From Candidatus Obscuribacter sp. (GTDB lineage Bacteria > Cyanobacteriota > Vampirovibrionia > Obscuribacterales > Obscuribacteraceae): a DNA stretch of 64,000 nt. The stretch spans positions 30,445-94,444 of the forward strand of contig JADYXQ010000122.1 of the NCBI GenBank assembly GCA_021772135.1, read 5' to 3'. The notes under the pieces are model-generated. The model did not search any database, had not been told where the DNA came from, and was given only the letters and a program-made list of their open reading frames with translations. The translations under genes were made by a program, and so were the position numbers. Shown here in pieces: positions 32,955 to 41,322 of the stretch (within the stretch, counting starts at the first letter, position 1; every line of letters starts with the position of its first letter).

Positions 32955-35117
32955 ATGGCAGATGCTTCCCCAATTGTTAATAAGAATCGCTTCTACTTAA
33001 CGAAAAGCACGTTATATCAGGGTAGTTTGACTCTTAATTTCCTGCCCCTGAGCATTCTCAATTGTTTCTTTATATGGAAATCTGCCATGCTTCAGATTAT
33101 CCTTAGTTCACTTAAGCCTTTAAGTTCAAATCTACTGATCTGGTGTTTTATGTCTTTGCCTTTGCCGTCTGCTTTTCGTACTGGGATCAAGAGGTCCGTA
33201 GCTAGCTTTATGCTGACATTGTCATTTTTGTCGCAGCTTTATCATGACGCCGGTGCACAGGTGCAAGTAATCAAGCTCGACGGTTCTACGGGTGCTGACG
33301 TTGTAGACAAGATTCAACTCCAGAGATCTGGTTTCCAGAAGGTTGTGGCTCCTAATCGCGATGCACCCGTTTTTACTGTTGGTGAACAAAGTCACGGACC
33401 TTTTCCTGACACTGAGTACGCGCGTTTAGTTGAAGAGTATTTCGCTACTGCTTTTGCCAACAGTCCATCCTGGGGTACTCAATCTGGTTTTCATCAATAT
33501 GATGCTCAATTAGAAGATTTATCCGCTGCCGCCTTGAGCAAATTTGAAAAAAGTTTAGTCAGTTTCCGAGAAAAATTTGCCAATCCGGATTTTAACCAGC
33601 TAGAGCGCGATAAACGTCTCGACCTGGCAATGATTGAGGCCAACATTTCGGCAAATCTGCTGGATTTACAACAACTACATAGCCTTGAACGCGACCCCGA
33701 CAAATACCCCTCACTGATTGCCGACAGTGTTTTTGCTCTGGCCAAGCGCAATTTTGCCCCAGTCAATGAACGCTTTGCTTCGGCAATTGCGCGCATCGAG
33801 AAAGCACCTGCAGTGCTTGAAGCCGGCAAGGCCAATCTGATACCAGATGAGGTGCCGCCAATTTATTGCCAGATTGCTCTGGAGCAATTGCCAGGCACTG
33901 TTGATCTGTTCAAGAAAACTATCCCTGATGCATTCAGAGATGCTGATCCGGCCTTAAAAGATCGCTTCAACAGAGCCAACGAAAAGCTCATCGCTGCCCT
34001 GGGCGACTATCAGGTATTCATTAAAGAGAAAGTGATGCCGAAAGCAAAAGGCAAATTCCCTATTGGTGCCGATGCCTATGCAAAGAAACTTGCATACGAC
34101 GAAATGGAAGACGAAAAACTTGATGTCATTCTCGCTAGTGGCTATAAGGAACTGAAGAGACTGCAGGTGCGCTTCAAAGATCTGGCACATGAGATCGATC
34201 CCAAAGTCAGTGTCAGAGAATGTTTTGACAACATTGCCAGTGATCATCCCAGCCCTGATAAATTGGTTCCTGCCACTGCCGACGTGCTTGACCGCATCTC
34301 CAAATTTGTGGTGGACAAAAAGATTGCCACCATCCCATCGACCGATAGAGTGACAGTGGCTGAAAGCCCGTCATTCATGCGTGCTCTCACTTTTGCTTCG
34401 ATGGATACGCCCGGGCCTTACGAAGACAAAGCTAAAGAAGCTTTTTACTACGTCACCCCCGTCGAACCTGAATGGGACAAAAAACACATCGAAGAACATA
34501 TGCGTTTCTTCAGTTATCCCGATTTAATCAATACCAGTGTGCATGAGGCTTACCCCGGTCATTACGTACAGTTCCTATGGGTCAAGCATGCACCATCCAA
34601 AGTGCGCAAACTTTTAGGCTGTTCATCGAACGCTGAGGGTTGGGCCCATTACTGCGAAGAGATGATGATTGAAGAGGGGCTGCCGGCCGCCATTTCGCCC
34701 GGTGACACCATGGCTCAGAAAAAATTAGCGATGATTCAGGTGCACGATGCACTATTGCGGGCCTGCCGTTATATAGTCGGCATCGAGATGCACACACGCA
34801 GCATGACTTACAATCAGGGCATAAAATTCTTTGAAGAAGAAGGTTTTATGGAAAAAGCCAACGCCGAGCGTGAAACCAAGCGCGGCACCAAAGATCCGAC
34901 TTATCTGGTCTACACCCTGGGTAAACTGAAAATTTTGGCAATTCGTGACCGGTACAAAGCCAAAATGGGCGACAAATTCAGCCTCCTGGACTTTCACGAC
35001 AAATTCTTAAAATGCGGTTTTCCGCCCCTAAAAGTCGTGGAAGCAGAAGTATTGGATGTACCCTACAGCAGAAACAAAATAGTTCGGCCATCGTCCCCTG
35101 GATCACGGACTCAGTAA
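32955..35117 (+). CDS. DUF885-family zinc metallopeptidase-like protein
   Basis: The protein belongs to the DUF885 family of secreted metallopeptidase-like proteins. The zinc motif HEAYPGH lies at about residue 530 and a supporting Glu follows in NAEGWAHYCEEMM. At 720 residues it is longer than usual because of an unusual N-terminus with three hydrophobic stretches. Internal methionines at 33087 and 33150, followed by SVASFMLTLSFLSQLYHDAGA, would give a normal signal peptide, so the true start may be downstream; no ribosome binding site settles it. The thioredoxin-fold gene follows by 21 bases. Confidence 0.85.
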   Translation: MADASPIVNKNRFYLTKSTLYQGSLTLNFLPLSILNCFFIWKSAMLQIILSSLKPLSSNLLIWCFMSLPLPSAFRTGIKRSVASFMLTLSFLSQLYHDAGAQVQVIKLDGSTGADVVDKIQLQRSGFQKVVAPNRDAPVFTVGEQSHGPFPDTEYARLVEEYFATAFANSPSWGTQSGFHQYDAQLEDLSAAALSKFEKSLVSFREKFANPDFNQLERDKRLDLAMIEANISANLLDLQQLHSLERDPDKYPSLIADSVFALAKRNFAPVNERFASAIARIEKAPAVLEAGKANLIPDEVPPIYCQIALEQLPGTVDLFKKTIPDAFRDADPALKDRFNRANEKLIAALGDYQVFIKEKVMPKAKGKFPIGADAYAKKLAYDEMEDEKLDVILASGYKELKRLQVRFKDLAHEIDPKVSVRECFDNIASDHPSPDKLVPATADVLDRISKFVVDKKIATIPSTDRVTVAESPSFMRALTFASMDTPGPYEDKAKEAFYYVTPVEPEWDKKHIEEHMRFFSYPDLINTSVHEAYPGHYVQFLWVKHAPSKVRKLLGCSSNAEGWAHYCEEMMIEEGLPAAISPGDTMAQKKLAMIQVHDALLRACRYIVGIEMHTRSMTYNQGIKFFEEEGFMEKANAERETKRGTKDPTYLVYTLGKLKILAIRDRYKAKMGDKFSLLDFHDKFLKCGFPPLKVVEAEVLDVPYSRNKIVRPSSPGSRTQ

Positions 35118-35138
35118 ATTTACTTCAAAGGAAAGACC

Positions 35139-35642
35139 ATGAAACGTTCAAAAAGTTTAGGAGCTCGCACCGTACTTTTAGTTGTTAGTTCAGTGGCACT
35201 GGCGGTTGGTGTAGTCAACTCAATGGTCTTCTATCCCGGTACATATAGCGGTGACGGCCATTTTTCAGCAGCGGCCGCCGGTGGCCTGGGCTGGAAAAAC
35301 AGCTTGAGCGCCGGTCTGTCTGAAGCGAAAGGTAAAGATAAGTATGTGTTGGCCGATGTCTATACCGACTGGTGCGGCTGGTGCAAAAAGCTCGATAAAG
35401 ATACTTTTGCCGACGCGGGGATGGTCAAATATCTGAAGAGCAAATTTGTCTGCGTCAAAATCAATGCCGAAGGCTCACAAGAATCGCGCGATGCCGCCGC
35501 TAAATACAATGTTCACGGTTTTCCGTGCTCGCTTGTCTTTGATACGCACGGTAAGTTCATTGGCCGGCTCAGTGGCTACATGGAACCTTTGCAATATCAG
35601 AGTGCCCTTGAACAGTTGATTGCCAATCCGACAGCGCGTTAG
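35139..35642 (+). CDS. Membrane-anchored thioredoxin-fold protein
   Basis: The 167-residue protein has an N-terminal membrane anchor or signal peptide (RTVLLVVSSVALAVGVVNSMVF) and a thioredoxin-like domain with active site DWCGWCKKLDKDTF, followed by the cis-Pro in HGFPCSLVF. The Cys-Gly-Trp-Cys pair suggests a periplasmic reductase of the thioredoxin_7/DsbD-gamma type. AAAGG precedes the ATG. It is close to the DUF885 gene and probably co-transcribed. Confidence 0.85.
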   Translation: MKRSKSLGARTVLLVVSSVALAVGVVNSMVFYPGTYSGDGHFSAAAAGGLGWKNSLSAGLSEAKGKDKYVLADVYTDWCGWCKKLDKDTFADAGMVKYLKSKFVCVKINAEGSQESRDAAAKYNVHGFPCSLVFDTHGKFIGRLSGYMEPLQYQSALEQLIANPTAR

Positions 35643-35821
35643 TTGTCCCAATTTTGTCCGAATTATCTCCTAAGTTGTTTCGCCGCAACGAGCAATTGCT
35701 TTATTTGCCAGCACAGCTGGTTCGTTTGCAAGGTCGCTTAGAAGGACAGCAGCTTGCAGCGCAGAAACGGACTTTTCTCTCAACCAAGACACGGGGTTGA
35801 GCCTCCCGGAGAAAATCGACT

Positions 35822-36604
35822 TTAGGTTTTGCTCTCCTTTTGGTCTATGAACACGGAAGCATTGCTGTCGCCCTCGCACCACGACACACTGTTCAGCAAT
35901 GAACCGTAGAGATCATCGTTCGTTGCGATTTTGAGTTCGGCGATTTCTTCGCTGGTTGGCTCTCGATCCTGGAAATCAACAAATGGGAGCTTGGAGACGA
36001 TAGCCAAAGGAGTTTGCTCGTTGGACTCCCCCATGCACAGCACAGCAGCTGCGGCTAATCCATCGGCAACATTCACCTTCGTCACTTTTAACAAGCAGCC
36101 GAAAATATCGGGAGTGCCGATTAAATTGCGCACCGCCTTGAATCCGCTATGAACTAGGCAAATTCCCGTTACCCCCGACCTCAGTGGTGCCGTAGTGCTA
36201 TCGGTGATGATCACACCGGCGCGACGACAGCCAAACCTGCTGATTAGATAATCGCGCAAATCATTTGCCACTCGCTGCGCATCTGCAGGCCAGAGAACAT
36301 AGTGCCCATTAGAATTTGATTCATCGATACCGGCGCTCGGAATTAGGCGGTTGTCTTTGATAGTCAGGCAAATGCCATATTTATTGCTTTCAACCGGAAG
36401 GAAGTAATCTGACTCACTTTTTATAAGGTCCAGTTTGTCGGCGACTGAGTTGTTGATCGTCCTTCCCTGGCAAATTGAGACGATTTTGGATGTTATTGCA
36501 AGAACATTTCCTTCACCAAATTCAAATGGAGTTTCATCAAGCAGCTCATGCAGAGTGATACTATCGACAGTGACTTTTCTGGTTCTAACAACTTTTACTT
36601 CCAT
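35822..36604 (-). CDS. CofE-like gamma-glutamyl ligase family protein
   Basis: The 260-residue protein resembles coenzyme F420-0:L-glutamate ligase: LLDETPFEFGEGNVLAITSKIVSICQGR near the start, ICLTIKDNRLIPSAGID, then RRAGVIITDSTTAPLRSGVTGIC with the Asp-Ser and Arg-x-Gly expected at the nucleotide and metal site. Family members outside F420 producers are annotated as folate-type gamma-glutamate ligases; no other F420 gene is in the window, so the substrate is open. The ATG at 36602-36604 is chosen over a TTG three codons upstream. It ends an operon with idh and the 155-residue gene. Confidence 0.8.
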   Translation of the reverse strand: MEVKVVRTRKVTVDSITLHELLDETPFEFGEGNVLAITSKIVSICQGRTINNSVADKLDLIKSESDYFLPVESNKYGICLTIKDNRLIPSAGIDESNSNGHYVLWPADAQRVANDLRDYLISRFGCRRAGVIITDSTTAPLRSGVTGICLVHSGFKAVRNLIGTPDIFGCLLKVTKVNVADGLAAAAVLCMGESNEQTPLAIVSKLPFVDFQDREPTSEEIAELKIATNDDLYGSLLNSVSWCEGDSNASVFIDQKESKT

Positions 36605-36683
36605 CCTATTCAACGACCGAGGTGCAGTTCAAGGCTGATTCGGAGGAGGAGTTTTGAGTGGACCAGAAGGTCAATGACATCAA

Positions 36684-38177
36684 TTATTCCCCTTGCCCAA
36701 GGGAATAGGCGCGCTCTCCATCAAAAGTGCATAAATTCTCTGTTTTGATAAAATCGAAGCCTGCGGCAGAAACCCTGGCTAAAAGAGCGATTATGTCATT
36801 GTGGCTGATCGCTTCGAGTGTCGGCGACACAAACCGGCAGCGCCAGTGATCCACACAAAACGTCTCAGGAAAGCCTTCCGGCCACACCTTGACGCCGCGG
36901 TTCGTGATCATCTTGAGTTTGAGATTGCTTGCACCTAACTCTGAAATGGCGGAGCCGAGATCGGCAGTTGTTCCCGTATTCCAGTGAAGGAAAACATCAA
37001 CACCAATCGTTTCTTTGACCGGTTGAACGATGTCAGCTTTGTCAAATTGCTCTACACCCGATCCTACTTCCTTTGTCTCATACTTGGCCGACTTAAGGAC
37101 CGTTGGGCTTTGACATAGGCGCTCGATAACTGCATTTGCAAATTCTCTCGTGCCAACCTTCTGCTTGCTCACTCCTTCGGCGAAAATATCATAGGTGTGG
37201 ATTCCATCTTCTATGGTCTTTAGCCAGGCATTGTGAACGCGCTCAGCAACCTCTGGCTGCCCAATATGAACAAGCATCATGACGGCCCCGAGCAATAATC
37301 CGGATGGATTCGCCAGGTTTTGTCCGGCTCGGCGCGGAGCAGACCCATGAATGGCTTCAAACATTGCACAGTGTTCGCCGATATTCGCAGAACCAGCCAA
37401 CCCAACCGAACCAGCTATTTGAGCCGCTACGTCAGACAGAATATCGCCATACAAATTAGGCATCACGATCACATCAAATGTTTCTGGTGAATCGGCGAGC
37501 TTAGCCGCTCCTATGTCAACAATCCAGTGTTCGTTTTCAATCTCTGGATAATTTGCTGCAACTTCGTCAAAAACTTTGTGAAACAGCCCGTCGGTCAGCT
37601 TCATGATATTGTCCTTGGTGAAGCAAGTGACCTTCTTCCGGTTATTGGCTTTGGCGTATTCAAAAGCGTATCGGACGATCTTTTCTGTGCCTGGACGCGT
37701 GATCAGTTTGAGACATTGGTAGACATCAGCTGATTGGCGGTGCTCAATGCCGGCGTAAAGGTCCTCTTCATTTTCCCGAACGATTACTACGTTCATATTC
37801 GGATGTTTTGTATCGACAAATGGAGCGAATGAAACGCAGGGTCGGACATTTGCAAACAATCCCAGAGTCTTGCGCGTAGTCACATTTAGGCTCTTGAAAC
37901 CGCCGCCTTGCGGAGTGGTAATTGGTGCCTTCAGGAACACCTTGGTGCGTCTCAGTGATTCCCACGACTCTGGTTCTATGCCGGAGCTGGTACCCTTCAG
38001 ATAAACTTGCTCGCCGATTTCTATTTCTTCAATATCAAGCCGCGCGCCTGCCTCCTTGAGAATTCGCAATGTCGCCTCCATAATTTCGGGGCCTATTCCA
38101 TCGCCTCGCGCTACAGTTATCGGCACCGTTGTGAGACTTGTAAGCGCCAAGGTGCTACTGGGGTATGTCTCGGACAT
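36684..38177 (-). CDS. icd: NADP-type isocitrate dehydrogenase, Thermus-like long form
   Basis: The enzyme decarboxylates isocitrate to 2-oxoglutarate and CO2. The sequence follows the decarboxylating dehydrogenase family: VARGDGIGPEIMEATLRIL, the substrate loop KSLNVTTRKTLGLFANVRP, VVIVRENEEDLYAGIEH, CFTKDNIMKLTDG, and DVIVMPNLYGDILSDVAAQIAGSVGLA with the metal-binding Asp pair. At 497 residues with the extra C-terminal domain (VDVFLHWNTGTTADLGSAISEL) it has the Thermus thermophilus-type size and layout. The ATG follows GAGGAG by eight bases. It sits between the 155-residue gene and the CofE-like gene, beside the inorganic-carbon island. Confidence 0.92.
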   Translation of the reverse strand: MSETYPSSTLALTSLTTVPITVARGDGIGPEIMEATLRILKEAGARLDIEEIEIGEQVYLKGTSSGIEPESWESLRRTKVFLKAPITTPQGGGFKSLNVTTRKTLGLFANVRPCVSFAPFVDTKHPNMNVVIVRENEEDLYAGIEHRQSADVYQCLKLITRPGTEKIVRYAFEYAKANNRKKVTCFTKDNIMKLTDGLFHKVFDEVAANYPEIENEHWIVDIGAAKLADSPETFDVIVMPNLYGDILSDVAAQIAGSVGLAGSANIGEHCAMFEAIHGSAPRRAGQNLANPSGLLLGAVMMLVHIGQPEVAERVHNAWLKTIEDGIHTYDIFAEGVSKQKVGTREFANAVIERLCQSPTVLKSAKYETKEVGSGVEQFDKADIVQPVKETIGVDVFLHWNTGTTADLGSAISELGASNLKLKMITNRGVKVWPEGFPETFCVDHWRCRFVSPTLEAISHNDIIALLARVSAAGFDFIKTENLCTFDGERAYSLGQGE

Positions 38178-38217
38178 AATAAATTCTCCTCATTGCTGGC
38201 TTGTTGATTTAACTGAT

Positions 38218-38685
38218 TCAGGCATCGAAATGTTCAAGATATTCACCAGGAAGATCGACCCCGTTAAGGGCCCGCTGCAGCTCTGCATAATCACTAATTT
38301 TTGGCTGTCGGCTGCTTTCGCGTGTGCTGATTAAGAGCAAAACGTCCCCACTAGTAGCGATCGCTAACGCTTCGTGTATGTCTTGTGACCGCGCTTCAGA
38401 AACGGCTGACAAAAGTAGCAGCAAGTCAGTTTTAGTTACTTCCACTGTTTGCGAATGAGCGTCTGTTAGAACTATCAATCGGCCGCCGGCACAAACAAAT
38501 TGCCGAGCCCAGTCTTGCACCTCATTAAGAGCTAATTGCATTGACGCAATATCGCCATAAATGCAGAACGGCTGACTTGGCAGTTCCTTGCGAACCATAA
38601 TCAAACCGAGTTCACAGGCGCTCTTGCTTGCTAACTCTTCTTTTCTTTGTCGCTGCACTGCGCCACTTCCTCCACGCCTACTCAA
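38218..38685 (-). CDS. Hypothetical 155-residue protein, possible vWA-like end
   Basis: I do not recognise the family. Residues 45-115 alternate strands and helices (FCIYGDIASMQLALNEVQDWARQFV, GGRLIVLTDAHSQ, DVLLLISTRES) in the manner of the second half of a von Willebrand A or DUF58 fold, but no MIDAS motif (DxSxS) is present. It starts an operon with idh and the CofE-like gene, 40 bases upstream of idh. An AT-rich inverted repeat lies about 65-95 bases before its start. Confidence 0.6.
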   Translation of the reverse strand: MSRRGGSGAVQRQRKEELASKSACELGLIMVRKELPSQPFCIYGDIASMQLALNEVQDWARQFVCAGGRLIVLTDAHSQTVEVTKTDLLLLLSAVSEARSQDIHEALAIATSGDVLLLISTRESSRQPKISDYAELQRALNGVDLPGEYLEHFDA

Positions 38686-38750
38686 AACCTGTCAGGCATA
38701 TCGCCTAGTCTTCTAGAATTCCATCGCATTATCTCATAAAGTTTTGCATG

Positions 38751-38780
38751 TGCATATATCTAAGAAATTGCAAATATGCA
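38751..38780. promoter_or_regulatory. TGCATAT/ATATGCA inverted repeat (putative operator)
   Basis: TGCATAT (38751-38757) and ATATGCA (38774-38780) form a 7-base inverted repeat 16 bases apart, and the right half is part of TTGCAAATATGCAGCAA. It lies upstream of the gene starting at 38685 and just upstream of a GATAAT-like -10. Related TGCAAATAT-type sequence recurs at 47298-47306. Confidence 0.45.
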
Positions 38781-38842
38781 GCAATTTTTTTTCAATCAGA
38801 CGGCGCTGAATGTGCTAGGTCTTCGGTCCAGTCATTAGAAAG

Positions 38843-40363
38843 CTAACGGCTGGAAGACAGATAAGTTCCAGGCGCGGCGGCCTGCTTTATCGGCGAGTGA
38901 CGAGAGAGTGCTGATGGATCGAAATCGACGTCGATTTTCTCAAGTATTACCTTATTTGTTTTTCTGTCCCATATGAAGGTGGCGACGTGAGGATAGGCGA
39001 ACATGGAGTTTTCTTTCTTGACAATAGAAACATATTCGTAATGAAGCTGACAAACCTGTCCTTGGTCTCTCAAATTCATAGCACCAATGATCGATCTGGA
39101 ATATGAAGAGAGTTTTTTCTCAAATAGGCCCCAATTACCATTGAAGTATTTGAGGGTAGTGAAAAGACTTGACAGAGTGATGGACTCACAGACGTGCAGA
39201 AAACGAAGTTTTAGAAGAATTGGTCCTTTCTGCCGCAAGTCATAGGTGGACTCATCGAGGACCGTCATCCGCCCGTCGGAAAAAGTAGGTCCTACAGCAA
39301 AGATTCGGACGTAGAAATTTACTAAGTCTGCCGTGAAAACTCTCCAAATGATAATTGGCACCCAGTTCATGAAGCGATCAAATAGTTTCTGCAAGCCACC
39401 CGGAAGCGACTTCTGCGAAAGGTAATTGTAGTACTGGATCGCCTTAAGCACGGGCAAGGCGAAGATGTAAGCATAGATACTGGAGATGATGCAGGAGGCC
39501 ATCCACGGAGTTATGCAGAGCGCTGCCTGGGGTTCAACCGCTCCGGCTCTAACACCGGGCCATATCAGGAAAGGTAAAATAGCCATGAGAAAGGCAAGTC
39601 TTCCAAGTCTAATGAAACAGGAAACATAAAAAAAACTGAGAGTGATCGCTAGGGCGCCCATAGTCTGGAGAGCGGAATTTGGCGACAGAATAAAAAAACC
39701 TGAGATGATCTCGACAATGCAGGCGACGCAATTCATCAGTTTTGGATAAAAGCCAAAAGGATTTTTTTTTGAGAAAAACCGCCAGTGGTGACCCCACATC
39801 GGATTGACTCGTCCGTACTCCATGCCTTCGTCGCGGGTGTAACCGGAAAGGACTTTGTAGCAACCGGCACAGACCATAATAAGTCCAAAGTCGACCCGGT
39901 AAGCTTCCCAAAGCGCAGCACCGATTCGAGCGGAAGGGTCTATCAGGCGAAAGAGCTCAAAAAGTGCTAGGTAGCGTACTGCCCAGTGAGACATGAAGCC
40001 AGGTGCACCACATCCTCTCCGGACACTTTTCCATCTCTGGTCGATAAATAGCCAGCGAAAAAGTCCCCAGAGAAAAATCAAGGCTGCGAGCTTTGGCAGC
40101 GCCGGGGTAAAGGCTGATGCAACGATTGCCAAGGCCCAGGCTCCGAACAGCAGACGAGATCGCGACAGCGCCGGAGCATTTTCTTCGTCGATGTCTGAAA
40201 AGAGCCATCGTCCTATTGGAACGAAAAAAAACAGGTCAAGGGCAAAGAGCAACACTAGAGCTGAGTAAAAATTGCAATAGTTCAAATCCGTATCTCCGAG
40301 CATAGCCCATCTCTTAAAGTTCGCGTCTTTGCTTGACCCGCTAAATGGTTTGGACAATTCCAA
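38843..40363 (-). CDS. Multipass membrane protein, HTTM/gamma-carboxylase-like
   Basis: The 506-residue protein has about eight to ten hydrophobic segments up to residue 320 and then a soluble alpha/beta C-terminus. The segment VCAGCYKVLSGYTRDEGMEYGRVNPMW recalls the AG-x2-K pattern of HTTM membrane proteins related to vitamin K-dependent gamma-carboxylase, which uses CO2; this match is weak and made by eye. The start is a TTG at 40361-40363; an ATG at 40306 is an alternative. It is divergent from the small-ORF/carbonic-anhydrase-like unit and lies beside the dab operon. Confidence 0.6.
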   Translation of the reverse strand: MELSKPFSGSSKDANFKRWAMLGDTDLNYCNFYSALVLLFALDLFFFVPIGRWLFSDIDEENAPALSRSRLLFGAWALAIVASAFTPALPKLAALIFLWGLFRWLFIDQRWKSVRRGCGAPGFMSHWAVRYLALFELFRLIDPSARIGAALWEAYRVDFGLIMVCAGCYKVLSGYTRDEGMEYGRVNPMWGHHWRFFSKKNPFGFYPKLMNCVACIVEIISGFFILSPNSALQTMGALAITLSFFYVSCFIRLGRLAFLMAILPFLIWPGVRAGAVEPQAALCITPWMASCIISSIYAYIFALPVLKAIQYYNYLSQKSLPGGLQKLFDRFMNWVPIIIWRVFTADLVNFYVRIFAVGPTFSDGRMTVLDESTYDLRQKGPILLKLRFLHVCESITLSSLFTTLKYFNGNWGLFEKKLSSYSRSIIGAMNLRDQGQVCQLHYEYVSIVKKENSMFAYPHVATFIWDRKTNKVILEKIDVDFDPSALSRHSPIKQAAAPGTYLSSSR

Positions 40364-40392
40364 CGTTTGATAGTATCATGATATACAGAAAA

Positions 40393-40420
40393 GCAAATTT
40401 TCAAATATTCAAATTTTTGC
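40393..40420. promoter_or_regulatory. AT-rich repeat element in divergent control region (putative operator)
   Basis: GCAAATTT (40393-40400) is inverted as AAATTTTTGC (40411-40420), with two direct copies of TTCAAAT between and within them (40400-40406, 40408-40414). It lies between the membrane-protein gene and the 54-residue gene, where both promoters must be. On the minus strand a TTGAAA box with a TATCAT 15 bases on is a possible promoter overlapping the element. Confidence 0.45.
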
Positions 40421-40440
40421 ATTAATGAGGTTGCTTGCCA

Positions 40441-40605
40441 ATGTTGACTCACAAGCTCTCCCAGGCTCCAGCAAATATCGTCGCTCCCACCGAAGTATCC
40501 GGTCACAAGAAAAAGAACCTATTGAAGAAGTTTAAAAACCTTCTTGTGGATCTCTTTCTGTCATGCGATGACCCGGACGCGATTTACTCTGCCACGGCCT
40601 ATTAA
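40441..40605 (+). CDS. 54-residue basic small protein coupled to carbonic-anhydrase-like gene
   Basis: An ATG at 40441 with GAGG ten bases upstream opens a frame of 54 codons that ends in TAA at 40603-40605. The last A of that stop is the first base of the ATG of the next gene (TAATG), the classic mark of translational coupling. The product has a Lys-rich amphipathic stretch (HKKKNLLKKFKNLLVDLFL) and an acidic tail (SCDDPDAIYSATAY). No family is assigned. The arrangement suggests a peptide that acts with the carbonic-anhydrase-like protein. Confidence 0.65.
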   Translation: MLTHKLSQAPANIVAPTEVSGHKKKNLLKKFKNLLVDLFLSCDDPDAIYSATAY

Positions 40606-41312
40606 TGAAAAAAGAAAACTTGTGCCCTGGCTGTGGCTGTAACGTTTTTGCAAACGCCCCTCGCAAAGTGGTGCGTGAAAGATCCCACGGACGAGAAGTA
40701 TTTATTGTTTGTATGCTCTGTTTTGAAAAATTATTTATCGACGAAGAGCACGAGGGATTTCCGATTATTGATTTCAACGCCGCCGACTTAATTACGGGCG
40801 AGCCACAGATATCCTATTTCGACGACCAGCAACTTTTTGCTGGCTTGCATAGTGGCGAAATTCAAAATCCAGTGGTGATAGCTTGTTCTGAAATGGGGCT
40901 ATGCCTGCCCAGAATTTCCCCCGCGGCTGATGTGCTGATTCTGCAAAACTTCGGAACTCACAAAATTCCTGGTGACGCACAGCTGACTTTCCTGATTGAA
41001 AGAACCAGGACGAATCATGTCGTGATGTATGGCCATTCTCGTTGTCGGTTCCTGAGTTGGTTCATGGAAGACGAAGAACGCCCGGATAAACAGGATTCCA
41101 AACTATATAATTCTGTTGACGAGCTTGCTCGAAGGGCGGTGCTTAACGATATTCGCATACTCGCGCAATCTGACACAATGAAAGAGCTAGCAGCGAAGTA
41201 CGATATTCAGCTACACGCCTGGCTTTACGATGATTCTACTGATCAATTGCACGCTTATGACCCGGCAAGTGCCAGATTCGTCGACACTCGCACCACCAGT
41301 TGCAAGCAATAA
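40605..41312 (+). CDS. Beta-carbonic-anhydrase-like protein with N-terminal zinc ribbon
   Basis: The 235-residue protein begins with a zinc ribbon (Cys7, Cys10, Cys36, Cys39, in CPGCGC and CMLC). The rest aligns by motif with beta-carbonic anhydrase: VVIACSEMGLCLPR (zinc Cys94), LILQNFGTHKIPGD, and VVMYGHSRCRFL (zinc His144 and Cys147), then LHAWLYDDSTDQLHAYDP at the end. The canonical active site C-x-D-x-R is here C-S-E-M-G, so the catalytic Asp is Glu96 and the Arg is Gly98, and the usual Arg before Asn-Ala-Gly is Gln. The zinc site looks intact but activity is doubtful. It converges with the dab operon with ten bases between stops. Confidence 0.8.
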   Translation: MKKENLCPGCGCNVFANAPRKVVRERSHGREVFIVCMLCFEKLFIDEEHEGFPIIDFNAADLITGEPQISYFDDQQLFAGLHSGEIQNPVVIACSEMGLCLPRISPAADVLILQNFGTHKIPGDAQLTFLIERTRTNHVVMYGHSRCRFLSWFMEDEERPDKQDSKLYNSVDELARRAVLNDIRILAQSDTMKELAAKYDIQLHAWLYDDSTDQLHAYDPASARFVDTRTTSCKQ

Positions 41313-41322
41313 CGCGTTTTCA

